Shown here: one piece after another, positions 9,517 through 19,428 of the stretch | How positions within the stretch are numbered: the first letter of the stretch is position 1 | How the letters are laid out: every line of letters starts with the position of its first letter | DNA from: Thermoplasmata archaeon | GTDB lineage: Archaea > Thermoplasmatota > Thermoplasmata > Thermoplasmatales > Thermoplasmataceae | DNA: 36,123 nucleotides | Assembly: GCA_021800105.1 (NCBI GenBank) | Contig: JAJYZI010000006.1 | Coordinates: 1-36,123 of the forward strand | Direction of reading: 5' to 3' | Program-made: the position numbers and the translations under genes | Notes under the pieces: generated by a model | Seen by the model: the letters and a program-made list of their open reading frames with translations, nothing else | What the model was told of the DNA's origin: nothing | Databases searched by the model: none

Positions 9517-10115
9517 ATACGGATAGAAGGGACTCCTATTACTTCAGGGCGAAACAGAAGAATTTCAGGAGCAGGGCGGCCTTCAAGCTTGAACAGGTCC
9601 AGAAAGATTATGGCATTATCCGCCGGAACGACGCGGTTCTCGAGATAGGATCATCTCCCGGCGGCTGGTCTGAAGTCGTTGTAAGTATAACGCAAGGCCC
9701 AATTCTCGCCCTGGATTTGACAAGAATGGACGAAATACCTGGTGTGCATTTTATCAAGGCCAACATACTGCGTCCAGAGGTCGAAAGCGATATAAGGGCA
9801 TTTCTCATGAACTCAGGCAGGCAATTTTTCCAGGCGATTATCTCTGATGCCATGTCGAAAACAACCGGGCATCATGATATTGATCACTCTGCATCCTGCA
9901 TGATTGGAGAAAGAGTTATGCAACTCTCCCAGGTTTTCCTAGCCGAGAACGGCAACGCCCTTTTGAAGCAGTTCCAAGGGGACATGACTCAGGGATTCAA
10001 GAGAAAGTGGGAGAGATATTTTGATTCATCTAAGATTGTCAAGCCAAAGGCATCCAGGGATTCAAGCTCAGAAATTTATATCCTATTCAAGGGCTTCAGG
10101 AGACTGGTCAGCTGA
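9513..10115 (+). CDS. rlmE: RlmE/FtsJ-family 23S rRNA 2'-O-methyltransferase; exact start unresolved
   Basis: The ORF track starts at 9717, but the same frame is open from 9483 and encodes [58 protein letters not shown], the conserved FtsJ N-terminus and SAM motif. No ATG/GTG/TTG occurs in frame between 9483 and 9717. Confidence 0.85.
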   Translation, partial: [200 protein letters not shown]

Positions 10116-10748
10116 AAAATTTTCCTTCATGTATGCAACGAAGTTCTTGTGGAATTCATAATCCAGTACAATAGCGATCCGTTTTTTATCCTTATTCTCC
10201 TGTATATAGGCAGCGGCGTTCTTCTCAATCGACATCAGGCGCTGCTCATCCACTTTCGACAACCCTCTGACCTTGTTGATAAGGAGGTTCCATTCTTCCA
10301 CAAAGCCTTCTGCGGTTTCCGACTTGAATGAATGCCTCATTATGAGCCTCTTCCTCACGGAGTGACGGACGAGGTCAAAAGCATGCACATTTTCTGTGTA
10401 CGTCTTCGAATACTCTTCCTCTTCCATGTCAATCCCATGCACGCCCACAGAGAAATGCCTTGCGTACTTTATCGGCTCCATGTATATGGGGGGAGGGACC
10501 ATGACTTCCCCATACTCGGAAAGCACTGTTCCATAGATCAGTTCATAATCAGAAAGCGTTATCTCGTAAGGTTCCTCCATGAACTTCTCAAGTGCTTCTA
10601 TCGACTCTTCGGGGATTGAGACCAGGATAAGTTCAGGTCTGAAAGACTGAAGCTCATCCTGAAGCCGGTTTCCCTCACTTATAAGACCCTTCACTCCGCC
10701 AAACACAAGAAGTTCGGATCCATTTTGCATGTGAATTTCATCAATCAT
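10083..10748 (-). CDS. Conserved hypothetical protein
   Basis: 221 aa acidic protein; 4-nt ATGA overlap with the upstream HTH regulator gene, so probably translationally coupled. Confidence 0.7.
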   Translation of the reverse strand: MIDEIHMQNGSELLVFGGVKGLISEGNRLQDELQSFRPELILVSIPEESIEALEKFMEEPYEITLSDYELIYGTVLSEYGEVMVPPPIYMEPIKYARHFSVGVHGIDMEEEEYSKTYTENVHAFDLVRHSVRKRLIMRHSFKSETAEGFVEEWNLLINKVRGLSKVDEQRLMSIEKNAAAYIQENKDKKRIAIVLDYEFHKNFVAYMKENFSADQSPEALE

Positions 10749-11695
10749 CGATTATCCGCTTTTTTTCGTAATAGATCAACAAGACTCTCCTTGTCGCCCG
10801 CATTCACTATATCATCCTTTTTTATGACCGGGACGCCAGCAATGGTCGTTTTCTCGGTATTCGCCTTCGTTACCACCATGGCATAGTTCTCGAAGAGCTC
10901 GGATAAACTGGCAATTGCCCTAGCTTTTCGGTAGTTATTCAGTTCATCGGCCAGGCCCATTATTATCTGATCAGCAGTCACATCTGTAGCCATGGCATCG
11001 AATGGCGTCTTGCGGAATGGATACATGCTGAATCCTATGGATTTCATCAACTGTAGCACAGCGCTGTAGAATTCATTGACGAAAAGATCATGGTTCTCGT
11101 CAACGGGTATATCTTCAAGGTGCTTCATCAGGTTGATCCTCTTCTTCAGATCAACAGCGAAAATATGTTGGAGCCTGTTGAAAACATCAAGGGTTGCAGC
11201 CGATCCTGATTCATAAAGGGAAATGCTCCTCCTTGAAACGCCAACGGTGCTCGATACGTATCCTATCGAGTACCTGTGCTCCTCCCTTATCTTCCTGAGT
11301 GATTCACCGTTTATTGAAACGTAATATCCTCCGTGTGCAGAAAATATGTAAGGACTCTCACCGTCTAGGTATGCAATGTATGTTTCATAAGTCATTATAG
11401 GAACTTCATGCCTGAAGTAGATAATTCCATCCTCAAGCGATCCATTGCTTGCCCTATTTCCTATAACTATTGCTATGCAGCCAAGTATCCTAGATACACT
11501 CATCAGGTCCCTGGCGCCTTCTTCACGCATTGTATCTATATTATAAAGTATCTTGATGAGATATTTTTCATCCCCTCTCCTTGCTGCGATGTCAAATGTG
11601 GAAACCCCATCGAGATCCGGTTCTGCGAACTCAAGCCCCCTGTTCCGCAACTGAACCATCAATTCCTTTAAAAGGAATTTTCTAAAATCTTCCAC
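10745..11695 (-). CDS. Archaeal HTH-type (Xre/Cro-like) transcriptional regulator
   Basis: 316 aa; HTH LRKIREEHRYSIGYVSSTVGVSRRSISLYESG; architecture of the archaeal 'putative HTH-type transcriptional regulatory protein' family. Confidence 0.85.
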   Translation of the reverse strand: MEDFRKFLLKELMVQLRNRGLEFAEPDLDGVSTFDIAARRGDEKYLIKILYNIDTMREEGARDLMSVSRILGCIAIVIGNRASNGSLEDGIIYFRHEVPIMTYETYIAYLDGESPYIFSAHGGYYVSINGESLRKIREEHRYSIGYVSSTVGVSRRSISLYESGSAATLDVFNRLQHIFAVDLKKRINLMKHLEDIPVDENHDLFVNEFYSAVLQLMKSIGFSMYPFRKTPFDAMATDVTADQIIMGLADELNNYRKARAIASLSELFENYAMVVTKANTEKTTIAGVPVIKKDDIVNAGDKESLVDLLRKKADNR

Positions 11696-11726
11696 GGCTT
11701 AATGTATTAATCGCAGTATATAAACA

Positions 11727-12344
11727 TTATCGGATCCTGACGGTCTCCGTGGTTTCTTGCTGCAGCGGGCTTGACATCTTGTTTGGACAAATCACAACCT
11801 CACATACCTTGCATAAATAGCTCGGTGATTCAAGATTGGGCCTGGTTACGCGTATCTTGAGCACGCCTTTCATTCTAGCAAGATCTTCTATTTCCTGATC
11901 CTGCAAAATATTCCTTATCACAGCCCGAATGAAGCTCTTCTTCTTTCCGTCAGTTCTCGAAAGCACTTCTGTAACGTTGATAGATCTGCTTGCAATGAAA
12001 TTACTGAATTCGGTGAATACCTTCTGGAAAAGACCGGTAGCTATGTCGATCTCTATGACCTGGTTGCCAATGAGAGGCGCAATCTGGCTACAGTCAACAT
12101 CTGACACGACATTTGCCATAATAGTCGCAATAACATGATTGGACTCTATCTGCCTAATGGTTTCATACACTGTTCTTCTGTTTACGCTGAAAGCTTTAGC
12201 GACTTCAGTGGTCGGTATTTCAATTGGACCTATCCAGAACCTGCCTGCACGTACGGAGATACCCATATTGAATAGCCCTTCCACAATCCTCTTCCGTGAC
12301 GGACTATCCTTGAAAACATTCTCAATCAGGATCTGCATTTCCAA
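11727..12344 (-). CDS. Predicted regulator of amino acid metabolism (HTH plus ACT-like domain, COG2150-like)
   Basis: 205 aa; N-terminal HTH IPTTEVAKAFSVNRRTVYETIRQI followed by an ACT-like region and C-terminal CKVCEVVICPNK. Confidence 0.7.
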   Translation of the reverse strand: MEMQILIENVFKDSPSRKRIVEGLFNMGISVRAGRFWIGPIEIPTTEVAKAFSVNRRTVYETIRQIESNHVIATIMANVVSDVDCSQIAPLIGNQVIEIDIATGLFQKVFTEFSNFIASRSINVTEVLSRTDGKKKSFIRAVIRNILQDQEIEDLARMKGVLKIRVTRPNLESPSYLCKVCEVVICPNKMSSPLQQETTETVRIR

Positions 12345-12501
12345 ACTTCACTAAGCTCATTTTATTTTGATATAAATAGATGAGTGATTGAATATCTTGC
12401 GTGGTCAAAGATCAGGTTGCTGCAATCAGGGAACATTCTCCTTTGCTATAATGGAACTAGCGAAAATATAACTATCTGTTAAAAATAATCGGAAGGGAAG
12501 A

Positions 12502-14385
12502 TTGGAAAACAATTTTGAGCTGAGGAGCTACCAGGGTGAAATAATCTCTTTTATCACTGAATCCCTTAAGGGGAACATCGGTGTCGCCATTGAATCCCCA
12601 ACAGGATCCGGGAAGACACTAATGGGTCTTCATGGCGCACTTAAATATGCTACTGAAAACGGTAAAAAGGTCTTATATCTTACCAGAACGAACTCCCAGC
12701 AGGAGCAGGTGATAAGGGAGTTAAGACGGATAGCGACAGGACTCAAAATACATGCAATGCCAATGCAGGGCCGTCACAATTTATGCCTGCTGTATCGGGA
12801 GGTGGAAGGGCACCAGGACTTCAGCTCTGAATCTCTTTCGAGGTTCTGCAGACTTCGGAAAAAGAAAGTGCTTGAAGGCGATCCTGACGCATGCAAGTAC
12901 TATAACTACGATGTATGGTCCGAAGAAACAAAGAACTACATTTTTTCTACAATTCCATTTGCAGAAGAGTTCCTGGATTACGGGTCAGACAACATAATAT
13001 GTCCATATGAATCACTCAAGAGGGCACTTCCCGAAGCAGATATTGTCCTTGCCCCTTATGCAAGTTTCCTCAATCCTGCTATCGGTGAGAGATTTCTGCA
13101 GCACTGGGGGGTATCCCGTGATGATCTCGTACTGATACTGGACGAGGCACATAACCTGCCCGATCTTGCAAGAGATATGTCTTCCTTTGACATATCAATC
13201 AGACAGATCAACTATGCAGAGAACGAGGCACGGGATCAGGGTGATTTCCTGCTCTACCAGAAATACAAGTCGTCAGATGTTCTGGAAATGACAAGATCGG
13301 CCATTATTTCGCTTGTTAATGAAAAAATCGGCGAAAGCGATGAGATCAGGATAAGCTTTCATGACCTCATTGAGACGATAATGGTGCAGAACAGGATTTC
13401 TTCACAGTTATTCCACGATCTTGTTAACTACATGGAACTATTTGGCGAATCCATTGCCGAAAAGAGGGAGAGGGAAGGAAAGGTTCCCCGCTCCAGCGTC
13501 ATGAGTGTTGCTATCGCACTGATGAAGTGGGAGATGATAAATGAGAGCACTTATGTCGCTATTTTATCCAGAAATGCAGAGGGCTCTGTGTCTGCATTCT
13601 GTCTTGACCCGTCTCAGCTGCTCGCACCACTGCAGCAATCCAAGACTATACATATGTCGGGAACGCTATCTCCAATTAGCGTTTACCTGGATATTATAGG
13701 ATTTAGCGGAATTCCGCACAAAAGAATCAGTGAAATATTTCCTGCGGAGCGAAGAAAGGTGATATACTATAACGGAGTTACGACTAAATTTGATGCATTC
13801 AACGACGAGGAAGCATCAAAAATGCATGATTTGATTCATGATATTATAGCAAGAACCAACAAAGGCACTATCGTATTCTTTCCGTCTTACAGCGCAATGA
13901 AGAAGGTTTTCGGCAGCGGTTTTTCTTTTCCCGTCCTTATGGAGGAAAGAGAGCTTTCTCAGGCTGATGTTTTCGCCCTGGTGGGAAAATTCCGCAAGAC
14001 CAGGAAGCCATTGCTGGCTGTCTCTGGTGGCAGGTTATCGGAAGGACTTAATTTTCCCGGAAACCAGCTGGAAGTTGTCATAGTGGCAGGTATTCCTTAT
14101 CCGCGCCCGGATGCCAAAAACCGGGCACTGCATGACTATTATGAAGCAAGGAACGGGAAAGGATGGGAATATTCGGTCAAGTATCCAACATCCGTAAAGA
14201 TCAGGCAGGAAATCGGAAGGCTGATCAGAAGCTCTTCAGATATAGGTATAGGAATTATACTGGATAAGCGCGCCTCTTATTTCAGGAAGGAAATTCCAGG
14301 CATGACACTTGCAGAGAATCCAGCAGCAGAAAGCGAAAATTTCTTCATCAACTTTTCTGAGACGCCGCATAACGATGAGCCCTGA
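12502..14385 (+). CDS. xpd: XPD/Rad3-family DNA helicase with Fe-S cluster cysteines
   Basis: 627 aa, TTG start; Walker A ESPTGSGKT, DEAH box LILDEAHN, QEIGRLIRS motif VI, four Cys (HNLC, RFC, DACKYY, IICPYE) as in archaeal XPD. Confidence 0.95.
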   Translation: MENNFELRSYQGEIISFITESLKGNIGVAIESPTGSGKTLMGLHGALKYATENGKKVLYLTRTNSQQEQVIRELRRIATGLKIHAMPMQGRHNLCLLYREVEGHQDFSSESLSRFCRLRKKKVLEGDPDACKYYNYDVWSEETKNYIFSTIPFAEEFLDYGSDNIICPYESLKRALPEADIVLAPYASFLNPAIGERFLQHWGVSRDDLVLILDEAHNLPDLARDMSSFDISIRQINYAENEARDQGDFLLYQKYKSSDVLEMTRSAIISLVNEKIGESDEIRISFHDLIETIMVQNRISSQLFHDLVNYMELFGESIAEKREREGKVPRSSVMSVAIALMKWEMINESTYVAILSRNAEGSVSAFCLDPSQLLAPLQQSKTIHMSGTLSPISVYLDIIGFSGIPHKRISEIFPAERRKVIYYNGVTTKFDAFNDEEASKMHDLIHDIIARTNKGTIVFFPSYSAMKKVFGSGFSFPVLMEERELSQADVFALVGKFRKTRKPLLAVSGGRLSEGLNFPGNQLEVVIVAGIPYPRPDAKNRALHDYYEARNGKGWEYSVKYPTSVKIRQEIGRLIRSSSDIGIGIILDKRASYFRKEIPGMTLAENPAAESENFFINFSETPHNDEP

Positions 14386-14422
14386 CTACAAACGTTATAA
14401 TTGACTTTGATATCCTCAGAAA

Positions 14423-16222
14423 ATGAAATCCCACATAGGTTCTGCGATCAGTTCACTAAAGGCAAAGATAAACGCAGCCTACGTGGGAAAATGGGTTTTC
14501 ATAGGAAGTCTTATTGGAGTAATAGCTGGAATCGGTGCTATAATCCTCTATACCCTGATCAATGTGTTCAACAATCTGATACTAGTAGGAATCACCGGAT
14601 TTTCTGTACCCCGAACATATGGTGCAGCTACCTATGTTTTAAGCCTATCACTGATGCAAAGGCTCCTAATTCCGGTATCAACAGTGCTAGGAGGACTGCT
14701 CGCCGGATTCATAGTTTACAGATTTGCACCAGAAGCAGAAGGGCATGGAACAGATGCAGCAATTGACGCCTTTCATAACAAGGAAGGCAGGATCAGGAGA
14801 AGGATTCCGGTAGTGAAGACAGTAGCCTCGGCAATCACCATCGGCTCGGGAGGCAGCGCCGGGAGGGAGGGACCTACTGCACAGATTGCTGCAGGTTTTG
14901 GATCTTTCATAGCTGATGCATTCGGAATGGATGATCATGACCGGAGGATAGCAATGGCTGCTGGGATAGGGGCAGGAATAGGGAGCATATTCCTTGCGCC
15001 GCTGGGTGGGGCAATTTTATCAACAGAGATCCTGTACAGGAAGGACTTTGAAGTTGAGGCGTTAATACCATCAATCATTGCTTCATTCGTGGGATACCTG
15101 ATCTTTGGAGCCACTCTCGGTTACAGGAATAGCCTGTTCCTGATCCCAGCAGGCGGAATCACAGGTTTTCATTCGCCTGAATCTTTACTTCTTTATCTGA
15201 TACTCGGAATCGCTGCAGGACTCGTAGGTAAATTCTATGTTGTCTTCTTTTACGGCATTCAGCGGTTATTTTCGAAAATGAAGCGAATATCCAAGTATTT
15301 TAGGCCAGCAATAGGAGGGCTTTTTGTTGGCATTATTGCCTTATTTATCCCTGAAGTACTGGGTCTCGGCTACGGCTGGATTCAGCTGATATTTTACGGA
15401 TCTCTGGCTTTTCCGTTCTGGATGCTGCTTATCATCGTACTGGCAAAGATCGTTGCCACATCTTTTACGATAGGATCTGGCGGATCCGGAGGTGTATTCG
15501 CACCTGGAATGGTTATTGGAGGATTCCTTGGGGCTTCCATTTATGGTGTTTTCTCTCCATTCTTCCCGACTGTTAACGTTATTGATCTTACTGTAGTGGG
15601 AATGATTTCATTCTTTGGCGGTGTTTCAAAGGCTCCAGTCTCCATAATCATCATGGGTACGGAGATGACGGGCGGTTACTCACTGTTCTTTCCGCTAATG
15701 CTTACCACGCTTGTAGCGTATTTTGTTTGCGGTGACAAGTACTCAATATACAGCAAGCAGGTTGACAATAGAGCTGCGTCTCCCGCCCATGCAATGGAAT
15801 ACGAGAAGCCGGTCCTGGATGAAGTAAGCGTTCTTTCGGCTGTCAACACCAACTATCCCTACATATCTCCAGAAACAAATCTTCTGGAAGCTGTTTCCAA
15901 GATCAGGGAGACCAAGACAAAAAGTGTTGTTGTTCAGAAAGATGGGAAGTTGATAGGACTCCTTTCGATAGAGGATATCGACATGAACAAGGATCTTTCA
16001 AAAGTCAAGGCATGGGAAGTGCTCAATCCAAATCCGCCAAAAGTAAATACGTCAGCAAACGCCCACCAGGTCTTTGACTTGCTGAGCAGGAGCCCCCTTG
16101 GTAAGGTCGTTGTGACGGATAATAACGGAAAAGTCTTCGGCACCTGCGGGCTTTATGAAATTGCTGATGCTTACAACAGGGAAATAAGGAAGATAAAACA
16201 CGAAAAGACTGATATTAAATGA
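14423..16222 (+). CDS. ClC-family chloride channel/transporter with C-terminal CBS domains
   Basis: 599 aa; GSGGSAGREGPTAQ, GSGGSGGVFAPGMVIGG filter motifs; CBS-like C-terminus. Confidence 0.95.
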   Translation: MKSHIGSAISSLKAKINAAYVGKWVFIGSLIGVIAGIGAIILYTLINVFNNLILVGITGFSVPRTYGAATYVLSLSLMQRLLIPVSTVLGGLLAGFIVYRFAPEAEGHGTDAAIDAFHNKEGRIRRRIPVVKTVASAITIGSGGSAGREGPTAQIAAGFGSFIADAFGMDDHDRRIAMAAGIGAGIGSIFLAPLGGAILSTEILYRKDFEVEALIPSIIASFVGYLIFGATLGYRNSLFLIPAGGITGFHSPESLLLYLILGIAAGLVGKFYVVFFYGIQRLFSKMKRISKYFRPAIGGLFVGIIALFIPEVLGLGYGWIQLIFYGSLAFPFWMLLIIVLAKIVATSFTIGSGGSGGVFAPGMVIGGFLGASIYGVFSPFFPTVNVIDLTVVGMISFFGGVSKAPVSIIIMGTEMTGGYSLFFPLMLTTLVAYFVCGDKYSIYSKQVDNRAASPAHAMEYEKPVLDEVSVLSAVNTNYPYISPETNLLEAVSKIRETKTKSVVVQKDGKLIGLLSIEDIDMNKDLSKVKAWEVLNPNPPKVNTSANAHQVFDLLSRSPLGKVVVTDNNGKVFGTCGLYEIADAYNREIRKIKHEKTDIK

Positions 16223-16243
16223 TGCCTGACAATGTGAATCGCA

Positions 16244-16462
16244 TCAATCAACTTTTGTAGCATCATCAGGTTCAGAAGAGGTTTTCTTGAGCTCTTTCCT
16301 GAACTTTTCCAAATCTCTGGCCCTTACTTCAAGTATGAATGGCCCTACATAATTACAATCATCACACTTATAGACAGCCCCAATCAGGCCCCCAGCTATC
16401 CAGTTGATATACACTGAACCGCATTTAGGGCAGATCTTGACCTGCTGAGTTCCATCCATCAT
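16244..16462 (-). CDS. Small zinc-ribbon protein
   Basis: 72 aa; CPKCGS-x17-CDDCNYVGPFILEV. Confidence 0.8.
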   Translation of the reverse strand: MMDGTQQVKICPKCGSVYINWIAGGLIGAVYKCDDCNYVGPFILEVRARDLEKFRKELKKTSSEPDDATKVD

Positions 16463-16901
16463 TGCTCATATTACAACGCTGAGAATAAACATCATGTCTT
16501 TTTGATCTTTAACTTTTGAGAGAGCGGTCCTACTTATATTGATAAAGGTTAAGAACATCTGTTTCCCGAAGCCCTATTACCAACCACTTGCTCATTTTTA
16601 AATCGAAGAGTAAAATATATTCTGCACGCTGAATTCTTAATCTTGAAACCACAAGCACCGAAGATCTATTGATGAGTCAGATCATTATTCAAAATGACCT
16701 GATATCAGTAGATCTTTCTTGCAGAATGGAGCGCTGTCTGAATGAGTGAACTTGTATCTGATCAGGGAAAATGGGCTCAGAAGATCGAGCAAAAGGAATT
16801 TGAAGGTGGAGTTCAGGAAGTTCTCATAGAACGGATTCTGGATAACTTTGAGGTTACCCTGATTGAACATAAAAACTGAAATATATTTGGTTTCTCTGTA
16901 T

Positions 16902-17282
16902 TTATTTAGAAGGCTTTGATGTAGGAATACTAAAGGTCATTTCTATAGTAAAAGGGAAGCCTATCGTAACTTCGGTATCACTTACGCCAAGGTTTACCGC
17001 CAGTTTATGAATTAGACCTTTGATATCTGAAAAATACCTTAGAAGGGGAGCGGCTATGAACGGCCTCACCCTCGCAACGACAACCGCAAATGAAAGCAAT
17101 GCAGCAAGGCGTTCATGCGCATCTTCAACTGCACTGTCAAGCAGACTTTCAATTTCTGTAATTTCCTGTTTGAAATAATCCCTCCAGCTGTTTATGTTAA
17201 GACCTGTTAATTTGCGCAATTCCAGTTCACCGGAAACTTTCCATCTTTCGAGTACTTCCTTAATCGCACTAAAGTCTTCCAT
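16902..17282 (-). CDS. Hypothetical protein
   Basis: 126 aa ORF with its own ATG, divergent from the 17421 gene. Confidence 0.55.
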   Translation of the reverse strand: MEDFSAIKEVLERWKVSGELELRKLTGLNINSWRDYFKQEITEIESLLDSAVEDAHERLAALLSFAVVVARVRPFIAAPLLRYFSDIKGLIHKLAVNLGVSDTEVTIGFPFTIEMTFSIPTSKPSK

Positions 17283-17420
17283 TGCATTGCAGAGCGATTG
17301 AACTGATAAATTTATTGTGGAAGAATGATCACTCCATTTCAGAAGCTCTCAGGTTGTATAAGACCATTCAGGTTACGCGGCAGAGTTTATTAATAAATAT
17401 CAATTCATCATCATATCCTT

Positions 17421-18458
17421 ATGGCTGAAGCTAAACCCGATCCATCTGATTTTGACTCTGAATTAAAGGCATACTTCGGCTTAGTTGATAATATTGAAAG
17501 AAGCACTATCAGGAGCCATGTCCAACCAGATGCAATTGTTTCCGATATACGTTCTCTGATGACTCGAGGTAATAGGGGATATTATCTTGTAAAGTCATAT
17601 GTTCTTAATGAGATGAATGCCATACTGTATAATTCCAGCATTCGACTCAATTCTGAAGGAATTAAGCCTGAGCTGTCTCCAAGTCTCGAAAATGCACTTC
17701 GTAAAAACGATTCAGATGAACCAAAAATTCGCATAATCACGGAGGATCACATAGATTTCTCCCATAAAAATAACAGAGAAGCAATTGCGCGAATTATTAA
17801 GGGCGAAGCTGGTTTCCATTTAGACGGCATTTATCTTGTGATAGGTCTCTCTGATCAGACCTACAGAAACCTTAGAAATTCATTGCAAGACGCAGCGGTT
17901 CCAAAAGGCCGTTCCTTCAAGTTTTCTGGAATAATCAAGGTAAACTCCTTCCTTCAGCTTTTCTATGTTATTGGTGTAATTATAACGCTAATTTTTGGAT
18001 TGACCTACACACTCTACTCAAGTAGACTTTTTAACTCTGGTTTTAGTGATTTGGCAGACACCTTCATCTTACTGTGGTTTCTAGTTCCTTTTCTCTTTTT
18101 CATAATAGTTAGAAAAGTAGTTAGAATGCAATATCAATTTTATGTTATTCCCTTGATAGCCGCGTTTCTGGCAACCCTGATTTCCGGCGGAATACAAGGT
18201 TCCGCAGTGAGTTCCACGGGTCCTTATTTCTACTTCGGATACCCCTTCCTTTACTATGACTATTACCGAGCGGAGATTCCTACTGGACGCCTGCAACCCT
18301 TGTTTCCTTTTATTTTCGGGTTCAGCTGGCTTGGTCTGTTCCTGGACCTGGTAGCCTGGTTATGTCTTTCGATTATAGCAATAGTAATCGCAGGATTTAT
18401 CGGGGCAAAATTTGGTGAAAGGATAAAATTGAAATTTTCTCTTCCTGCAGACAAGTGA
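17421..18458 (+). CDS. Membrane protein of unknown function (soluble N-terminus, about 4-5 TM C-terminus)
   Basis: 345 aa; TATA-like TTTATTAATAAATAT upstream; Tyr-rich loop YFYFGYPFLYYDYYRAE. Confidence 0.75.
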   Translation: MAEAKPDPSDFDSELKAYFGLVDNIERSTIRSHVQPDAIVSDIRSLMTRGNRGYYLVKSYVLNEMNAILYNSSIRLNSEGIKPELSPSLENALRKNDSDEPKIRIITEDHIDFSHKNNREAIARIIKGEAGFHLDGIYLVIGLSDQTYRNLRNSLQDAAVPKGRSFKFSGIIKVNSFLQLFYVIGVIITLIFGLTYTLYSSRLFNSGFSDLADTFILLWFLVPFLFFIIVRKVVRMQYQFYVIPLIAAFLATLISGGIQGSAVSSTGPYFYFGYPFLYYDYYRAEIPTGRLQPLFPFIFGFSWLGLFLDLVAWLCLSIIAIVIAGFIGAKFGERIKLKFSLPADK

Positions 18459-18648
18459 AATGAACCTGAAAGATAAATAGCAGAGAACTAAATCCAGATT
18501 TCGTTGATATTGAAGGGATCAAGAATTAAAACCAAAACTTTTTGATGCGCGATTGTTCACAATTTATGCAGGTTTTTGGATAACTTCATAGTCGACTTCG
18601 TTGGATCTGATGTATTCCCGGGAATGGTAGGCAAATATATAGAATGGT

Positions 18649-19032
18649 TTGCATTCCATCAATATGGCATCGCCCAGAAAAGTCACTGGAATCATGGCCG
18701 CACTAATCGTAGTCATAATTTCGATTCTCCTGTTCTATCTATCTTATATTGACATCACGAATAAAGAGGAAGCATTTGTTGTAATAGGGTTGTTGGCAGC
18801 TCTTTTTGCTTTGATTTCGTATCTGATGCATGCATTTATCTCTCAGGTAAAGGTCGTTTCCGCTTTTGTATGGGCATATTACGCGTTTGGGGTTGCCAGC
18901 ATGGTTTATGGAACAGCAATAATCAAGTTTGACGTATTGTATCTTATCTTAGTGCTTCTTTTCGTTCTGGTGTCTGTAGCGTTTATTTATTGGAGGCTAT
19001 CAACCATGATCTCAGATCCTGGGGCGAAATAG
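18649..19032 (+). CDS. Small integral membrane protein (about 4 TM), unknown function
   Basis: 127 aa; four hydrophobic segments. The true start may be the in-frame ATG MASPRK at 18664. Confidence 0.65.
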   Translation: MHSINMASPRKVTGIMAALIVVIISILLFYLSYIDITNKEEAFVVIGLLAALFALISYLMHAFISQVKVVSAFVWAYYAFGVASMVYGTAIIKFDVLYLILVLLFVLVSVAFIYWRLSTMISDPGAK

Positions 19033-19278
19033 TACATTTAATACTTTTCAAATAGTTCCAGAAGATATCATTCAGCATAATTTGAGAGACTTTCCCATGG
19101 TTAATAACATAATACTGAAATTTTTTGCATGCCTTCTCAAAATTTTGCATTTCTCTCTTGAGCAGTATATTATTCCTGGTCCATAATAAAAGAAAATTTT
19201 ATTTATTTCCTGGTTTGAATAATGTGGTTTATGCACTTTATAAATATTGAGTCAAATTTATTTCTTTAAAAATTTAAG

Positions 19279-19359
19279 CGCCGCGGGAGAGATTCGAACT
19301 CCCGATCCACAAGGGAACCAGATCTCAAGTCTGGCGCCGTACCACTGGGCCACCGCGGC
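19279..19359 (-). tRNA. tRNA-Ser (anticodon TGA)
   Basis: Reverse complement GCCGCGGTGGCCCAGTGGTACGGCGCCAGACTTGAGATCTGGTTCCCTTGTGGATCGGGAGTTCGAATCTCTCCCGCGGCG. Acceptor GCCGCGG/CCGCGGC, anticodon loop CTTGAGA, variable arm, TTCGAAT T-loop, discriminator G. Confidence 0.95.
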
Positions 19360-19428
19360 TCTCCTGCATTTATGTTACAGGCTATCTCCGCAAAGCAATA
19401 AACCCTAATTTATCTTTGCAGTCTTATT

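Noticed and set aside
14401-14938. ORFs 14401-14766 (+) and 14687-14938 (-)
   Set aside because: Alternate frames of the ClC gene start region.
19121-19150. Imperfect direct repeat TTTTTTGCAT / AATTTTGCAT about 20 bp apart
   Set aside because: Short, AT-rich, only two copies; not a CRISPR or meaningful iteron without more evidence.
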